The notes below the pieces were generated by a model. It was not told where the DNA came from. It worked only from the letters and a program-made list of their open reading frames with translations, and made no database searches. From G965230065 sp965230065 (GTDB lineage: Bacteria > Bacteroidota > Bacteroidia > Cytophagales > Cyclobacteriaceae), in NCBI GenBank assembly GCA_965230065.1, contig OZ245942.1, forward strand, positions 1,240,001 to 1,304,000: 64,000 nucleotides of DNA, read 5' to 3'. The translations under genes and the position numbers were made by a program. Position 1 is the first letter of the stretch, and each line of letters begins with the position of its first letter. Of this stretch, positions 8,934-17,198 are shown piece after piece.

Positions 8934-9437
8934 TTAGGAAGAGACGTTTTTAGCGGGCTTAATGGGTATCCACACTTCTTCTTCCGAAGCCGGGTCATTG
9001 TTTTTGTACTTCTCCCCCAATAGTTCGAAATGTTCCCGCTGGTCTAATTCGTATTGGGAATTGGGCAGCCATACGCCAAAAATATACTGAAATGTTTTAG
9101 GGAATTCAGCGGGTGGGCCTTTGTGAATAAAAACAGCATACAACCCACCTTGCAAGGTGTAGGGTGCTAAATTGTCAGGAATTTCGGCATGGTCAGATAC
9201 TTCTACGGCTGCCCATTTAGTGAACTCATTTTGCGGGTTGAAACTGCTGAAATAAAGCGGATTATCATAAACCTGCATAGAAATGAGGTCAGTACCCACA
9301 GTGTTTTTGATAAGCCATCTATGTGGCATAAAGCTTTGCCATAGTACAGCCGTTTTATTGTTGGCTAATGACATGCTCATTGACCGGCCTACTAATTTCT
9401 TTTCAGGCAGTACTTCAATACGGGGCGGGAAGTTCAT
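8934..9437 (-). CDS. GyrI-like / AraC effector-binding domain protein
   Basis: A 167-residue soluble protein resembling stand-alone GyrI-like effector-binding domains: PPRIEVLPEKKLVGRSMSMS at the start, a central W-x-x-F-MPHRWLI segment, YTLQGGLYAVFIHKGP around 110-125, and the closing GVWLPNSQYELDQREHFELL with its conserved acidic and aromatic residues. The fold binds small hydrophobic or cationic ligands in AraC/MerR regulators; here no DNA-binding domain is present. It begins 2 bases after the end of the hybrid kinase gene, so the two are probably co-transcribed. A ligand-binding accessory to the kinase is possible but unproved. Confidence 0.72.
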   Translation of the reverse strand: MNFPPRIEVLPEKKLVGRSMSMSLANNKTAVLWQSFMPHRWLIKNTVGTDLISMQVYDNPLYFSSFNPQNEFTKWAAVEVSDHAEIPDNLAPYTLQGGLYAVFIHKGPPAEFPKTFQYIFGVWLPNSQYELDQREHFELLGEKYKNNDPASEEEVWIPIKPAKNVSS

Positions 9438-9439
9438 TT

Positions 9440-12103
9440 TTATACTTTAGATTTCAAAGATTGTACTTCTTCACCTACCTGGTCAATCAGCTTTTTGGTA
9501 AGGGCGATGGCGAGTTGTACTTGCCGGACAATTTCTTCTGTTATTGTATCTTCCTCTGTAAGCAACTCCAGTTTGTTCAGTATACCTACCAACTGCAAGA
9601 CACCAAGGTGCTGTAAATTGGGAGCCATTTTGTGGGCATAAAAAGAAAGTTTGGATACATTTTTATTTTGCAATGCGTCTTCCAGTTGAATCACATTGTC
9701 CTGCATGGTAATGATAAAGCCTTCCAGAAAACCTACCAATGCGCCAATATCGTCACCTGTGAATTTTATTATATTTTCCAGTGTAAACTCTTGTGTTTCC
9801 TCTTTTGGTAAAGTGGGGGCGGGTGCAGCTTCAACCACCCGTGAATTTTCTTCACTACTTCCAAAATATGATACCAACAATTGGTGTACATCTTTCTCGG
9901 TAAAGGGCTTGAGCAGGTAATCTTCAATGCCGGCCTCCTGGTATTTCTCCCAGTTTTTTCGAAAAATATTGGCAGTAAATGCTATGATGGGCGTGGCAGC
10001 ATGGCGGTCATGTTGGCGGATGTTTTTTGCAATAACATCCCCGCTCATGACGGGCATGTGCAAATCGCAGAGGATAAGGTCAAAATCCTGGTTTTCTGCA
10101 TATTGCAGGGCTTCCTGCCCGCTGTGGGCCAGGGTAACCTGTACGCCCCATTTTTTCAAAACGGCCTGGGCAAGTTGTGTATTGAGCCGGTCGTCATCTA
10201 TCACCAAAATTTGTTTTCCATTAAATGCTTCCCAAGCTGAAATGGTTTCAGGTTTTTCGGTAATAATTTCCTGCTCTCTGGCTTTTTCATACCGCATCTC
10301 CACAGTAAAAACAGACCCTTTGCCTTCCTCACTTTCTACTGCTATGTTGCCTCCCTGCTGTGTTACTAATTTATTGCTGATGGCCAGCCCGAGGCCCGTA
10401 CCCCCAAACTTACGCGTGGTAGAAACATCGGCCTGGGCAAAATTCTCGAAGACGGTACGTAATCGTTCCTCCGGAATGCCAATGCCCGTATCCCGCACGC
10501 TGATGGTTGCTTTGGTTTTTCCATGGGGAAGGTCTTCCAGTGTACAATCCAGGTTTACCTCTCCTTGTTCAGTAAATTTGAGTGCATTAGTAATAAGATT
10601 GTACAAAACCTGTTTGAGCCGGAAAGCGTCCCCTTTCACAAACCTGTTTTCTGTTCCCTGAATATGATAGTTGAAGCCTACCTGTTTTTTATCTGCCTGA
10701 TATTTCAGATGAGAATATACCTGGGCGATGACGCTGCCCATATCGAAGGGCTCGCTTTCAAGTTTTACTTCTCCCGCTTCCAACTTAGACAAATCCAGAA
10801 TGTCATTTACAATAGCGAGCAGATGTTTAGAAGAACTATCAATGGCATTGAGGTATTCACTTTCAGTGCCCTCTAGTTTTCCCGACTGGGATAGCTGCTC
10901 GGTATAGCCCAATATCGCCGTGAGGGGCGTACGGATTTCATGGCTCATATTAGAAAGGAAATTCTCTTTTACCATTGCCAGTTGTTCCGCTTTATCTTTA
11001 GCCCGTACAAGCTGCTGTTTATAATAATCGCTGCGGGAAACATCACTGAAAATAAGGGCGATGACAATGCCCGTGCATAAAATGGCCAGTGTGAGGATGA
11101 TGGCGACCGTCCTGATAGAGCTTTTCAGGTTTTCCTGAACGGTTTCAGAACGCACGGCTTCAGCATGTTCCTGGTTTTTCTCAATATCGCTCACCAATTG
11201 GTGGATTTTTGTCATTACCTCGGCATTGGTAGCCAGAAAAGAAAGCTCTTTCTCATCCAATATTTTTTGCAAGCGCGCCTGCTCTCTGCTTACAGAAGTC
11301 AATACTTTCCGTATACTGTCTTCTTTAATACCTGAAGACGCTTCACCTCTCAGGGCTTCCAATTGGCGCTCAAGCTTTTGTTGTTCTGCCTGTATTTCTG
11401 CTATTTCCGAGTTTTCATTTCCCCTTGCCCCGCCTGCTTTAGTTTCTTTTTCTTTTTTGGAAAACAACAAGTTACCCAAAACTTTTAACAAACCACTGGA
11501 TTTTTCTTCTTCCACCTTAGGTGGCTCTACTTTTTGTACAACATCCCCTTTGTCTGCCGAAAGGCTGGAATCAATCGTAACAGGCTGGGGAGGCAGCTTT
11601 TTCAGGCGGCCATCTTTGGTTTGTAAATACTTGTTCTCCTGCTCCTGCAGGTTCAGTTCCTCCAAGGCTTTCCGGTAAAAATCAAAGGCTTTTCTTTGCT
11701 CATTGATTTCCTGAAAGGTGGCAAAGCTCACCAGTTTGTCGTTTAGCAAAGACGAAATCGTATCCAGTTTTGTCTTTTGCAGGGCATCGCCATTATCGGC
11801 AGCCTGCTGCAATGCGTGGATGTATTGGCGTATTTGATTAACAGATTGGTGATATGCATTCAGTTTGGCTTCATTTCTTGAGATAACATAAGCCTGTAAT
11901 GTGTTCTCAGCTTCAGCAACTTTTACCAAAATCGTATCAATTTTGGCAATGGTTGTATCAGGTTTTGATAAATCTGCTACCGTCCGGGTGAGGCTCGATA
12001 CACTATGGTATGCAATGGTAGCAGCCACGACCACACTCAGTAGTAATAAACCAAACCCTAAAGCAACTTTAGGCCGAACATCAAATTTTTTAGAGATACT
12101 CAC
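9440..12103 (-). CDS. Hybrid sensor histidine kinase (HisKA-HATPase-REC-HPt)
   Basis: 887 residues from a GTG start. TM1 at about 14-32, a helical CHASE3-like sensor region (about 40-325) interrupted by a Pro/Lys/Glu-rich linker (165-235) and coiled coil (235-290), TM2 at 332-353. The kinase core has phospho-acceptor His388 (SNMSHEIRTP), then N, G1 and G2 boxes (LITNALKF, DTGIGIP, GGTGLGLAIS). A receiver domain carries Asp680 (CDLHMPVMSG) and a C-terminal HPt domain has His824 (FYAHKMAPN). The chain His-Asp-His is therefore complete in one protein, needing an external response regulator that is not next door. The GyrI-like gene follows immediately. The signal sensed is unknown. Confidence 0.9.
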   Translation of the reverse strand: MSISKKFDVRPKVALGFGLLLLSVVVAATIAYHSVSSLTRTVADLSKPDTTIAKIDTILVKVAEAENTLQAYVISRNEAKLNAYHQSVNQIRQYIHALQQAADNGDALQKTKLDTISSLLNDKLVSFATFQEINEQRKAFDFYRKALEELNLQEQENKYLQTKDGRLKKLPPQPVTIDSSLSADKGDVVQKVEPPKVEEEKSSGLLKVLGNLLFSKKEKETKAGGARGNENSEIAEIQAEQQKLERQLEALRGEASSGIKEDSIRKVLTSVSREQARLQKILDEKELSFLATNAEVMTKIHQLVSDIEKNQEHAEAVRSETVQENLKSSIRTVAIILTLAILCTGIVIALIFSDVSRSDYYKQQLVRAKDKAEQLAMVKENFLSNMSHEIRTPLTAILGYTEQLSQSGKLEGTESEYLNAIDSSSKHLLAIVNDILDLSKLEAGEVKLESEPFDMGSVIAQVYSHLKYQADKKQVGFNYHIQGTENRFVKGDAFRLKQVLYNLITNALKFTEQGEVNLDCTLEDLPHGKTKATISVRDTGIGIPEERLRTVFENFAQADVSTTRKFGGTGLGLAISNKLVTQQGGNIAVESEEGKGSVFTVEMRYEKAREQEIITEKPETISAWEAFNGKQILVIDDDRLNTQLAQAVLKKWGVQVTLAHSGQEALQYAENQDFDLILCDLHMPVMSGDVIAKNIRQHDRHAATPIIAFTANIFRKNWEKYQEAGIEDYLLKPFTEKDVHQLLVSYFGSSEENSRVVEAAPAPTLPKEETQEFTLENIIKFTGDDIGALVGFLEGFIITMQDNVIQLEDALQNKNVSKLSFYAHKMAPNLQHLGVLQLVGILNKLELLTEEDTITEEIVRQVQLAIALTKKLIDQVGEEVQSLKSKV

Positions 12104-12140
12104 TGCGCATTTTTTTATGAAATATAAACAATTTTATATT

Positions 12141-12214
12141 AGCTGCAAGCAGTTAGCCACAAGCTACAAGCCACGTGTAAAAAGCTCGTGGCTTGTGACT
12201 AATAGCTTATAGCT
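12141..12214. repeat. Long imperfect palindrome between divergent genes
   Basis: The left arm (12141-12175) and the right arm (12187-12214) are reverse complements over about 28 bases, apart from a 7-base insertion and a few mismatches; the core ACAAGCCACG / CGTGGCTTGT (12166-12175 / 12187-12196) is perfect. A T run follows at 12213-12220. The element lies between the divergently transcribed histidine kinase and nagB, so an ordinary terminator role does not fit well. It resembles dispersed palindromic elements. Confidence 0.65.
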
Positions 12215-12253
12215 TTTTTTACTGCACGCTGGCAAAACACACATCTTTTCTTG

Positions 12254-12261
12254 TATATTTG
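12254..12261 (+). promoter_or_regulatory. Candidate -7 box (TATATTTG) upstream of nagB
   Basis: TATATTTG matches the Bacteroidota -7 consensus TAnnTTTG. No clear TTG -33 box lies 19-21 bases upstream. It would give a leader of roughly 100 bases before ATG 12371. Weak, sequence-pattern evidence only. Confidence 0.35.
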
Positions 12262-12370
12262 TGGCATAAAAAAGGATTAGAAATTAGTTACGAAAGGAAA
12301 ACAAAAGCTTTTACCTTTTCATTAAGTTTTCTATCAAATTATTTTCTCATATAACTCACTACTTCACGCT

Positions 12371-14284
12371 ATGATCCAGGCAACAGAACTCGAGAAACAA
12401 TACGAAAAAATTCCCACAACGATTTACGAAGACTCCGATTCGGCTTCCAAAGAAGTGGCCAAAGCCATCAGGGACCTGATCGTACAAAAGAACAACGAAG
12501 GAAAGAAAACGGTATTGGGACTAGCCACCGGTTCCACACCTACAAGGGTATACGAAGAACTGGTCAGGATGCACCAGGAAGAAGGCCTCAGCTTTCAAAA
12601 TGTGGTTACCTTTAACCTGGACGAGTACTATCCGATAGAGCCAGATTCGCTGCAAAGCTATGTGCGGTTTATGAAAGAATATTTGTTTGACCATGTGGAT
12701 ATAGACCCCGCCAACACACACGTTCCCGATGGCACGGTGGATGTAGAACATATTTCTGAATATTGCTCTGCTTACGAACAAAAAATCAAAGAACATGGAG
12801 GGATTGACCTGCAATTACTGGGCATTGGTGCTACCGGCCATATTGGTTTTAACGAGCCCGGCTCTACTGAAATTACCCGTACCCGCCTCATTACCCTGGA
12901 CAAAGTAACCCGCACAATGGCGGCGAGCGATTTCTATGGAGAAGAGTTTGTGCCCCTCCGTGCCATAACGATGGGGGTAAAAACCATCATGAGTTCCCGC
13001 AAAATTATCCTGATGGCATGGGGCGAAGGAAAAGCCGCTGTCATCAACAAGGCCGTGGAAGGCCCCATTACCGATACGGTTCCGGCTACTTTTTTGCAAA
13101 ACCACCCCAATGCCGAAATTATTGTAGATGAAGCCGCTGCCGATGAACTCACCCGGGTGAAAACGCCCTGGCTGGTTGGGCCTTGTCAATGGGACAAAAA
13201 GCTCACCCGCCGTGCCGTGGTGTGGCTGTGCAAAAAGGTGGATAAGCCTGTGCTTAAGCTTACACCCGAAGATTACAACGAACATGGTATGAGCGATTTG
13301 GTTTCTGACTATGGCCCGGCTTATGACATCAATATTCGCATTTTTAATGAGCTACAGCATACCATTACCGGATGGCCCGGTGGCAAGCCCAATGCCGATG
13401 ACAGCCAACGGCCCGAGCGTGCCCAGCCTTTCCCCAAACGGGTGGTCATTTTCAGCCCACATCCCGATGATGACGTGATTTCCATGGGTGGTACGTTCCT
13501 GCGCCTGGTAGACCAGGGACATGATGTACACGTGGCTTACCAAACTTCCGGCAACATTGCCGTTTTTGATGATGATGCCATCCGTTTTGTAGATTTTGCC
13601 AAAGACTTTAGTGGCCTGCTCGGCGGAAAATACAAGGAAGTAGAAACCTTTTTTGAAGATGTAGTAAAGTCTATTTCCAACAAAGCCCCTGGCGATGTGG
13701 ATTCGGAACAAGTAAAGCAGGTAAAAGGGCTGATACGCAGAGGAGAGGCGAAAGCAGGTTGCCGCTACTGTGGCGTGGAAGACGAAAACGTGCATTTTAT
13801 GGATCTTCCTTTCTATGAAACCGGAAAAGTGCGCAAAAAGCCATTGGGCGAAGAAGACATACAACTCACTGTAGATTTACTGCAAGAAATCAAGCCTCAC
13901 CAGATTTATGCGGCAGGCGACCTTTCTGACCCGCACGGCACGCACCGGGTATGCCTCAATGCCATCATCCAGGCCCTGGATCGGTTGAAAGGGGAAGATT
14001 GGGTAAAAGACTGTTACGTATGGTTGTACCGTGGTGCCTGGCAGGAGTGGGAAGTACACCAAATTGAGATGGCCGTGCCCATCAGTCCGCTGGAATTGAT
14101 GCGGAAACGCAGGGCTATTTTCAAGCACCAGTCGCAAAAAGACCGCCCGGTGTTCCCCGGCTCCGACCCCCGGGAATTCTGGCAACGCGCCGAAGACCGA
14201 AACAAAACCACCGCCGAAGAATACGATGCCCTGGGGCTGGCCGAGTACGAAGCCATGGAAGCTTTTGTGCGGTATCACTTTTGA
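12371..14284 (+). CDS. nagB: Glucosamine-6-phosphate deaminase fused to PIG-L-type deacetylase domain
   Basis: 637 residues with two enzymes in line. Residues about 20-300 are NagB: phosphate-loop GLATGSTPTRVY at 50-61, Asp84 in FNLDEYYP, and GIGATGHIGFNEPGS at 151-165 with His157 and Glu162. Residue 155 is Thr where E. coli NagB has Asp141. Residues about 355-600 are a LmbE/PIG-L zinc deacetylase: SPHPDDD with the metal triad at 364-368 and a downstream DPHGTHR metal histidine block. NagB converts glucosamine-6-phosphate to fructose-6-phosphate and ammonia; the second domain probably removes an N-acetyl group from an amino sugar. The fusion recurs in Bacteroidota. A single polypeptide doing both steps is inference. 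Confidence 0.9.
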   Translation: MIQATELEKQYEKIPTTIYEDSDSASKEVAKAIRDLIVQKNNEGKKTVLGLATGSTPTRVYEELVRMHQEEGLSFQNVVTFNLDEYYPIEPDSLQSYVRFMKEYLFDHVDIDPANTHVPDGTVDVEHISEYCSAYEQKIKEHGGIDLQLLGIGATGHIGFNEPGSTEITRTRLITLDKVTRTMAASDFYGEEFVPLRAITMGVKTIMSSRKIILMAWGEGKAAVINKAVEGPITDTVPATFLQNHPNAEIIVDEAAADELTRVKTPWLVGPCQWDKKLTRRAVVWLCKKVDKPVLKLTPEDYNEHGMSDLVSDYGPAYDINIRIFNELQHTITGWPGGKPNADDSQRPERAQPFPKRVVIFSPHPDDDVISMGGTFLRLVDQGHDVHVAYQTSGNIAVFDDDAIRFVDFAKDFSGLLGGKYKEVETFFEDVVKSISNKAPGDVDSEQVKQVKGLIRRGEAKAGCRYCGVEDENVHFMDLPFYETGKVRKKPLGEEDIQLTVDLLQEIKPHQIYAAGDLSDPHGTHRVCLNAIIQALDRLKGEDWVKDCYVWLYRGAWQEWEVHQIEMAVPISPLELMRKRRAIFKHQSQKDRPVFPGSDPREFWQRAEDRNKTTAEEYDALGLAEYEAMEAFVRYHF

Positions 14285-14287
14285 TGT

Positions 14288-15217
14288 TATTACCCCTTCG
14301 GTCTCACACATAACCAAAATACACAAAAACAACTGAACAATAAGTACCTGTATCAAGGTAAAGAATGGCAGGATGATTTAGGTTTGCGCATCTTTGATTT
14401 TGAATGGAGAGGATATGATCCTGCATTGATCAGGACTTGGCAACAAGATCCATTAGCTGAGCTATATTACAGTGAAAGCCCTTACAGCTGGGTGGCTAAT
14501 AACCCTATCAATTTTATTGATCCCGATGGTAGAAGTAGGGTACCAGATGGTTCCTCTGGGTTTGATAAAAATTCTTTAGGATTTGACCCGCCTTCTCCTA
14601 ATCTTTTTAATGATTTCGGGCCTGACTGTATATGTTCTAATATTGATCCCCCCTCTGATGAGGAATTAGAAAATGCTAAATCTGGGGATATTGTTGGGAC
14701 AGATAACGATGCTGCGGTTGTCTTACCTGAACTTATCTTCAATGGTTCTGAGCTGAATGAGGGGAGTTCTACGGCTCCAGTTGGCAATTCACTTAACGTT
14801 GCATCAATTGGCATTAATTTAAGCTTAGGAATAGGCTTGGGTATTGAGTATGGAGGTATTGAAGATGGAGAAAATTCTAGAGCTTTTTTAACTGTAAAAT
14901 ATTTACAAGGAATTGATATATCGGGGTACTTTGAAGGTGGAACAATAAGTTCAATTTCAAATGAAAGAATAAATGCAAAGGCTATACAAGGACCTGGATC
15001 AGAAGTTTCATTGGGGGCTTTGCTTTACTCCTATACTTTTGGTGGGGATGGTTATTTAACCAATCAAAATTCATTGAACCCACTATTGTTTAGGTCTCGT
15101 ACTCATTCATTAGGAATCGGGATCGATGTATCAAGGACTGATGCCTCAACTTACACATGGACTTTTGAACCAGCAGAAACCCCTCAATATATCAAACTAA
15201 AAATGGGTGGGTTATGA
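14288..15217 (+). pseudogene. Orphan Rhs-repeat-associated core C-terminal tip
   Basis: From 14288 the frame reads YYPFGLTHNQ, KYLYQGKEWQDDLGL, then WRGYDPALIRTWQQDPLAE and YSWVANNPINFIDPDGR: the standard end of an Rhs core, just before the variable tip. After the DPDGR cleavage-type motif comes a 230-residue variable domain, Gly/Ser-rich and beta-like, without a toxin motif I recognise. The first ATG is 14384, inside the core motif, and no upstream Rhs exists; the frame begins one codon after the NagB stop, in the same frame as nagB. So this is a displaced 3' fragment, perhaps an orphan tip or donor cassette. Composition is AT-richer than nagB. Confidence 0.8.
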
Positions 15218-15603
15218 TTGTCAAGGACATAAAGATAAAAATAATAGGTTCGTTGGTATTTATATTAATTGTAATAATTTGGTCAATTTTACCCAAAGGT
15301 GACCTTGAAGTCCAATTCCAGTCAAACAAATGTAGGTGGAGTAGCAATATGAAATCGGAAGCTTTTGATGGCATTATAGTAAAGAAGTTTGATGATGCCA
15401 AAAACCACTATATGCCTACATTGTTGATTGATCAAGGAAGAACATCAGTTAAGATGGTTCTCCAAAATGAAATAAGCGGTTTTTATGATTATGTTACTGT
15501 AGGAGATACCATACAAAAGAGATCTAATACATTGTTAGTCGAGATAATTAGAAATAATGAGAACGTTAATGTGGTTTTGGATTACGGTTGTCAGGAGAAG
15601 TGA
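15214..15603 (+). CDS. Small membrane-anchored protein, possible Rhs-tip partner
   Basis: A 129-residue product starting at ATG 15214, overlapping the stop codon of the Rhs tip by 4 bases (ATGA), which implies translational coupling. Residues 7-27 form a single hydrophobic segment (KIIGSLVFILIVIIWSILP) followed by about 100 mostly beta-like residues that should lie outside the cytosolic membrane face or in the periplasm. It ends DYGCQEK. I recognise no family. Position directly behind an Rhs tip is where immunity proteins are usually encoded, so an immunity or accessory role is plausible but rests only on context. Confidence 0.6.
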   Translation: MIVKDIKIKIIGSLVFILIVIIWSILPKGDLEVQFQSNKCRWSSNMKSEAFDGIIVKKFDDAKNHYMPTLLIDQGRTSVKMVLQNEISGFYDYVTVGDTIQKRSNTLLVEIIRNNENVNVVLDYGCQEK

Positions 15604-15742
15604 ATTATGCAGTGCTACTTCTACGCAAATATGACGAAAAATACCCCGCTGTTCGGGATATGGCATCCCGAACTTTAATATCATAGAGGATTTGCAATCG
15701 CTGCGGCGAACCGTCCGGGCATGGTATGGAGCAGGAATACAC

Positions 15743-15883
15743 TCAGAGGGCAGCCACATTTTTTTCAAAGAAGTCCTTAAACTTCTTTTTGGTGAGCATG
15801 GTATCAATAATACGAAAGATAGTTTTGCGGTCCTCTTCATCCAACTGCTGAAACACTACTAGAACGATAGGCTGGAAAATTTA
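15743..15883 (-). pseudogene. Antisense remnant of an XRE-regulator C-terminus inside repeat copy A
   Basis: On the minus strand the frame ending at TGA 15745-15743 reads VFQQLDEEDRKTIFRIIDTM then LTKKKFKDFFEKNVAAL. This is the kind of tail found in Bacteroidota HTH_XRE regulators, where a D-E-E-D-R-K-T helix precedes the C-terminus. A TAA about 45 codons upstream and the missing HTH show it is only a fragment. The same segment is more decayed in copies B and C. The XRE assignment is from memory of family tails and is uncertain. Confidence 0.4.
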
Positions 15884-15975
15884 TGGGTACAATTGAAAAA
15901 AATCTACCGTGCCTGCTGCCTTTGTAATAAAGGAGAAATTCTATCAAGTGGCAATCCGCATCATGAGAAAATCGT

Positions 15976-15983
15976 TATATTTG
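15976..15983 (+). promoter_or_regulatory. Candidate -7 box ahead of the first antitoxin gene
   Basis: TATATTTG fits TAnnTTTG and lies 23 bases before ATG 16007. The same box occurs at 16914-16921, before ATG 16935, within a duplicated 145 bp segment, so both toxin-antitoxin modules seem to carry the same promoter. No strong -33 box is seen. Confidence 0.4.
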
Positions 15984-16006
15984 GTAAAGAACAATAATAC
16001 AAGCAT

Positions 16007-16216
16007 ATGAGTGAGACTACAAACCGGGAAAAGTTGCAGAAAGAATTACACCGCATCCCGGATGACCTGCTGGGAGAGTTGTATGAATACATGAAGTATT
16101 TACAGTTTAAGGCACATCAAAAAAGTTTCCCGATAGAAACGGCTTATGCCAGTGAAACTGTATTGGGAAAAGATTGGAATAGCCCCGAAGAAGACCAGGC
16201 ATGGCAAGATTTATAA
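16007..16216 (+). CDS. DUF2281-type antitoxin (PemK/MazF partner)
   Basis: A 69-residue acidic protein: a helical N-terminus (NREKLQKELHRIPDDLLGEL), the YEYMKYLQFK helix, and a C-terminal SETVLGKDWNSPEEDQAWQDL tail. The tail S-E-x-x-L-x-x-D-W-x-x-P-E-E-D-x-A-W is typical of DUF2281 antitoxins that precede PemK/MazF or PIN toxins. Its last 16 bases overlap the toxin start codon at 16201, implying coupling. The toxin behind it is frameshifted, so this antitoxin may be orphaned. It follows repeat copy A and its shared promoter. Confidence 0.8.
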   Translation: MSETTNREKLQKELHRIPDDLLGELYEYMKYLQFKAHQKSFPIETAYASETVLGKDWNSPEEDQAWQDL

Positions 16217-16534
16217 AAGGGGATATTGTCGTAGTACCGTTTCCCTTCTCAGATTTATCGACCAGTAAAAAGCGGCCGGCATTAGTATTGGCTGACCTAC
16301 CTGGAAATGATATTATCCTGTGTCAAATCACCAGCAAGCTGGTAAAAGATGTTTACGCAATCAATCTAATCAGATAGCGATATGGTAAATGGAAGTTTGA
16401 AAAAAGCCAGCAATATCCGCCCAAACAGAATATTTACCGCCGATAAAAATATTATCCTTAACAAAGTAGGTAGCATTGCACCCATAAAGTTCCAGCAAGT
16501 CCGTGACAAGGTGGTAGAGCTATTGGACAAATAA
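16201..16534 (+). pseudogene. PemK/MazF-family toxin disrupted by a one-base frameshift
   Basis: From ATG 16201: MARFIKGDIVVVPFPFSDLS then TSKKRPALVLADLPGNDIIL and CQITSKLVKDVYAINLI, which is a PemK/MazF endoribonuclease (KGDIV-V-PFPFSD, K-RPALV, CQITS motifs). The frame hits TAG at 16375. In the next frame the protein resumes as SDMVNGSLKKASNIRPNRIF and ends VRDKVVELLDK at TAA 16532-16534. Dropping one A near 16372 restores AINLIDSDMVNGS, so a single-base insertion is the lesion. Without it the length (about 111) would be normal for the family. A sequencing error is the main alternative. Confidence 0.82.
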
Positions 16535-16546
16535 GCTGATAAAAAA

Positions 16547-16927
16547 TCCGCTGTTCGGGATATGCCATCCCGATCACTACTAATATCACAAAAGATTTGT
16601 AATCGCTGCGGCAAACCGTCCGGTCAATCGTCAGCATCAGGATAGGCAGGATGAGGGCCAACGCGGAGCAGGGTTTACAGGACTATGAGGCAGCCACATT
16701 TTTTTCAAAGAACCCCTTAAGCACCTTTTGGTGAGCATGGTCTAATCATACAAAAGATGGTTTTGCGGTTCTCTTCATCCAACTGCTGAAACACTACTAG
16801 AACGATAGGCTGGAAAATTTATGGGTACAATTGAAAAAAATCTACCGTGCCTGCCACCTTTGTAATAAAGGAGAAATTCTATCAAGTGGCAATCCGCATC
16901 ATGAGAAAATCGTTATATTTGTTAAAA
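16547..16927. repeat. Repeat copy B (about 380 bp) between the two toxin-antitoxin pairs
   Basis: Aligns with copy A at both ends: CCGCTGTTCGGGATATGCCATCCCGA at the start and the near-identical 145 bases from CATCCAACTGCTGAAACACT (about 16778) to TATATTTG (16914-16921). In the middle it shares with copy C a segment absent from A (CAGCATCAGGATAGGCAGG through GCGGAGCAGGGTTTACAGG, about 16631-16680). It directly abuts the RelB-like gene at 16935. Confidence 0.8.
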
Positions 16928-16934
16928 GATAATT

Positions 16935-17198
16935 ATGATGGTTACGGCAAAACTTAAAGAGGATTTACACCATATTATAGATCAAATAGAAGATCAGGCC
17001 ATTCTGGAGGCTGTACATACTTTGCTGGCCTCTCAAACGGGTACACTATACAGTTTACAAGGCCAACAGCTTGATCAAGACAGTATAGCAGCACGCTTAG
17101 AAGAAAGTGAAGCTGACATTGAAGCAGGCCGCACTGTTTCCCAACAAGAACTCAAAGCACAAATCCAATCGTGGCGAAAGCAGAACAAAGGGAAGTAG
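16935..17198 (+). CDS. RelB-like antitoxin (addiction module component)
   Basis: An 87-residue acidic helical protein: VTAKLKEDLHHIIDQIEDQA at the N-terminus and a C-terminal IAARLEESEADIEAGRTVSQ followed by QELKAQIQSW. The E-E-S-x-A-D-I-x-A-G-R pattern is common in small antitoxins preceding RelE/ParE toxins. Its last 28 bases overlap the toxin gene, the usual translational coupling. ATG 16935 and 16938 are both possible. It starts 8 bases after repeat copy B, which supplies a candidate promoter. Confidence 0.82.
   Translation: MMVTAKLKEDLHHIIDQIEDQAILEAVHTLLASQTGTLYSLQGQQLDQDSIAARLEESEADIEAGRTVSQQELKAQIQSWRKQNKGK

Larger units (their letters stand above)
15645..15990. repeat. Repeat copy A (about 345 bp) before the first toxin-antitoxin pair
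   Basis: Begins with the hairpin TTCGGGAT / ATCCCGAA (15652-15672), then the phrase AATCGCTGCGGCGAACCGTCCGG, the GCAGCCACATTTTTTTCAAAGAA box (from about 15750) and a highly conserved 3' part from CATCCAACTGCTGAAACACT to the TATATTTG box (about 15838-15983). The 3' part is nearly identical in copy B. It ends about 17 bases before the DUF2281-type antitoxin gene. Confidence 0.8.
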
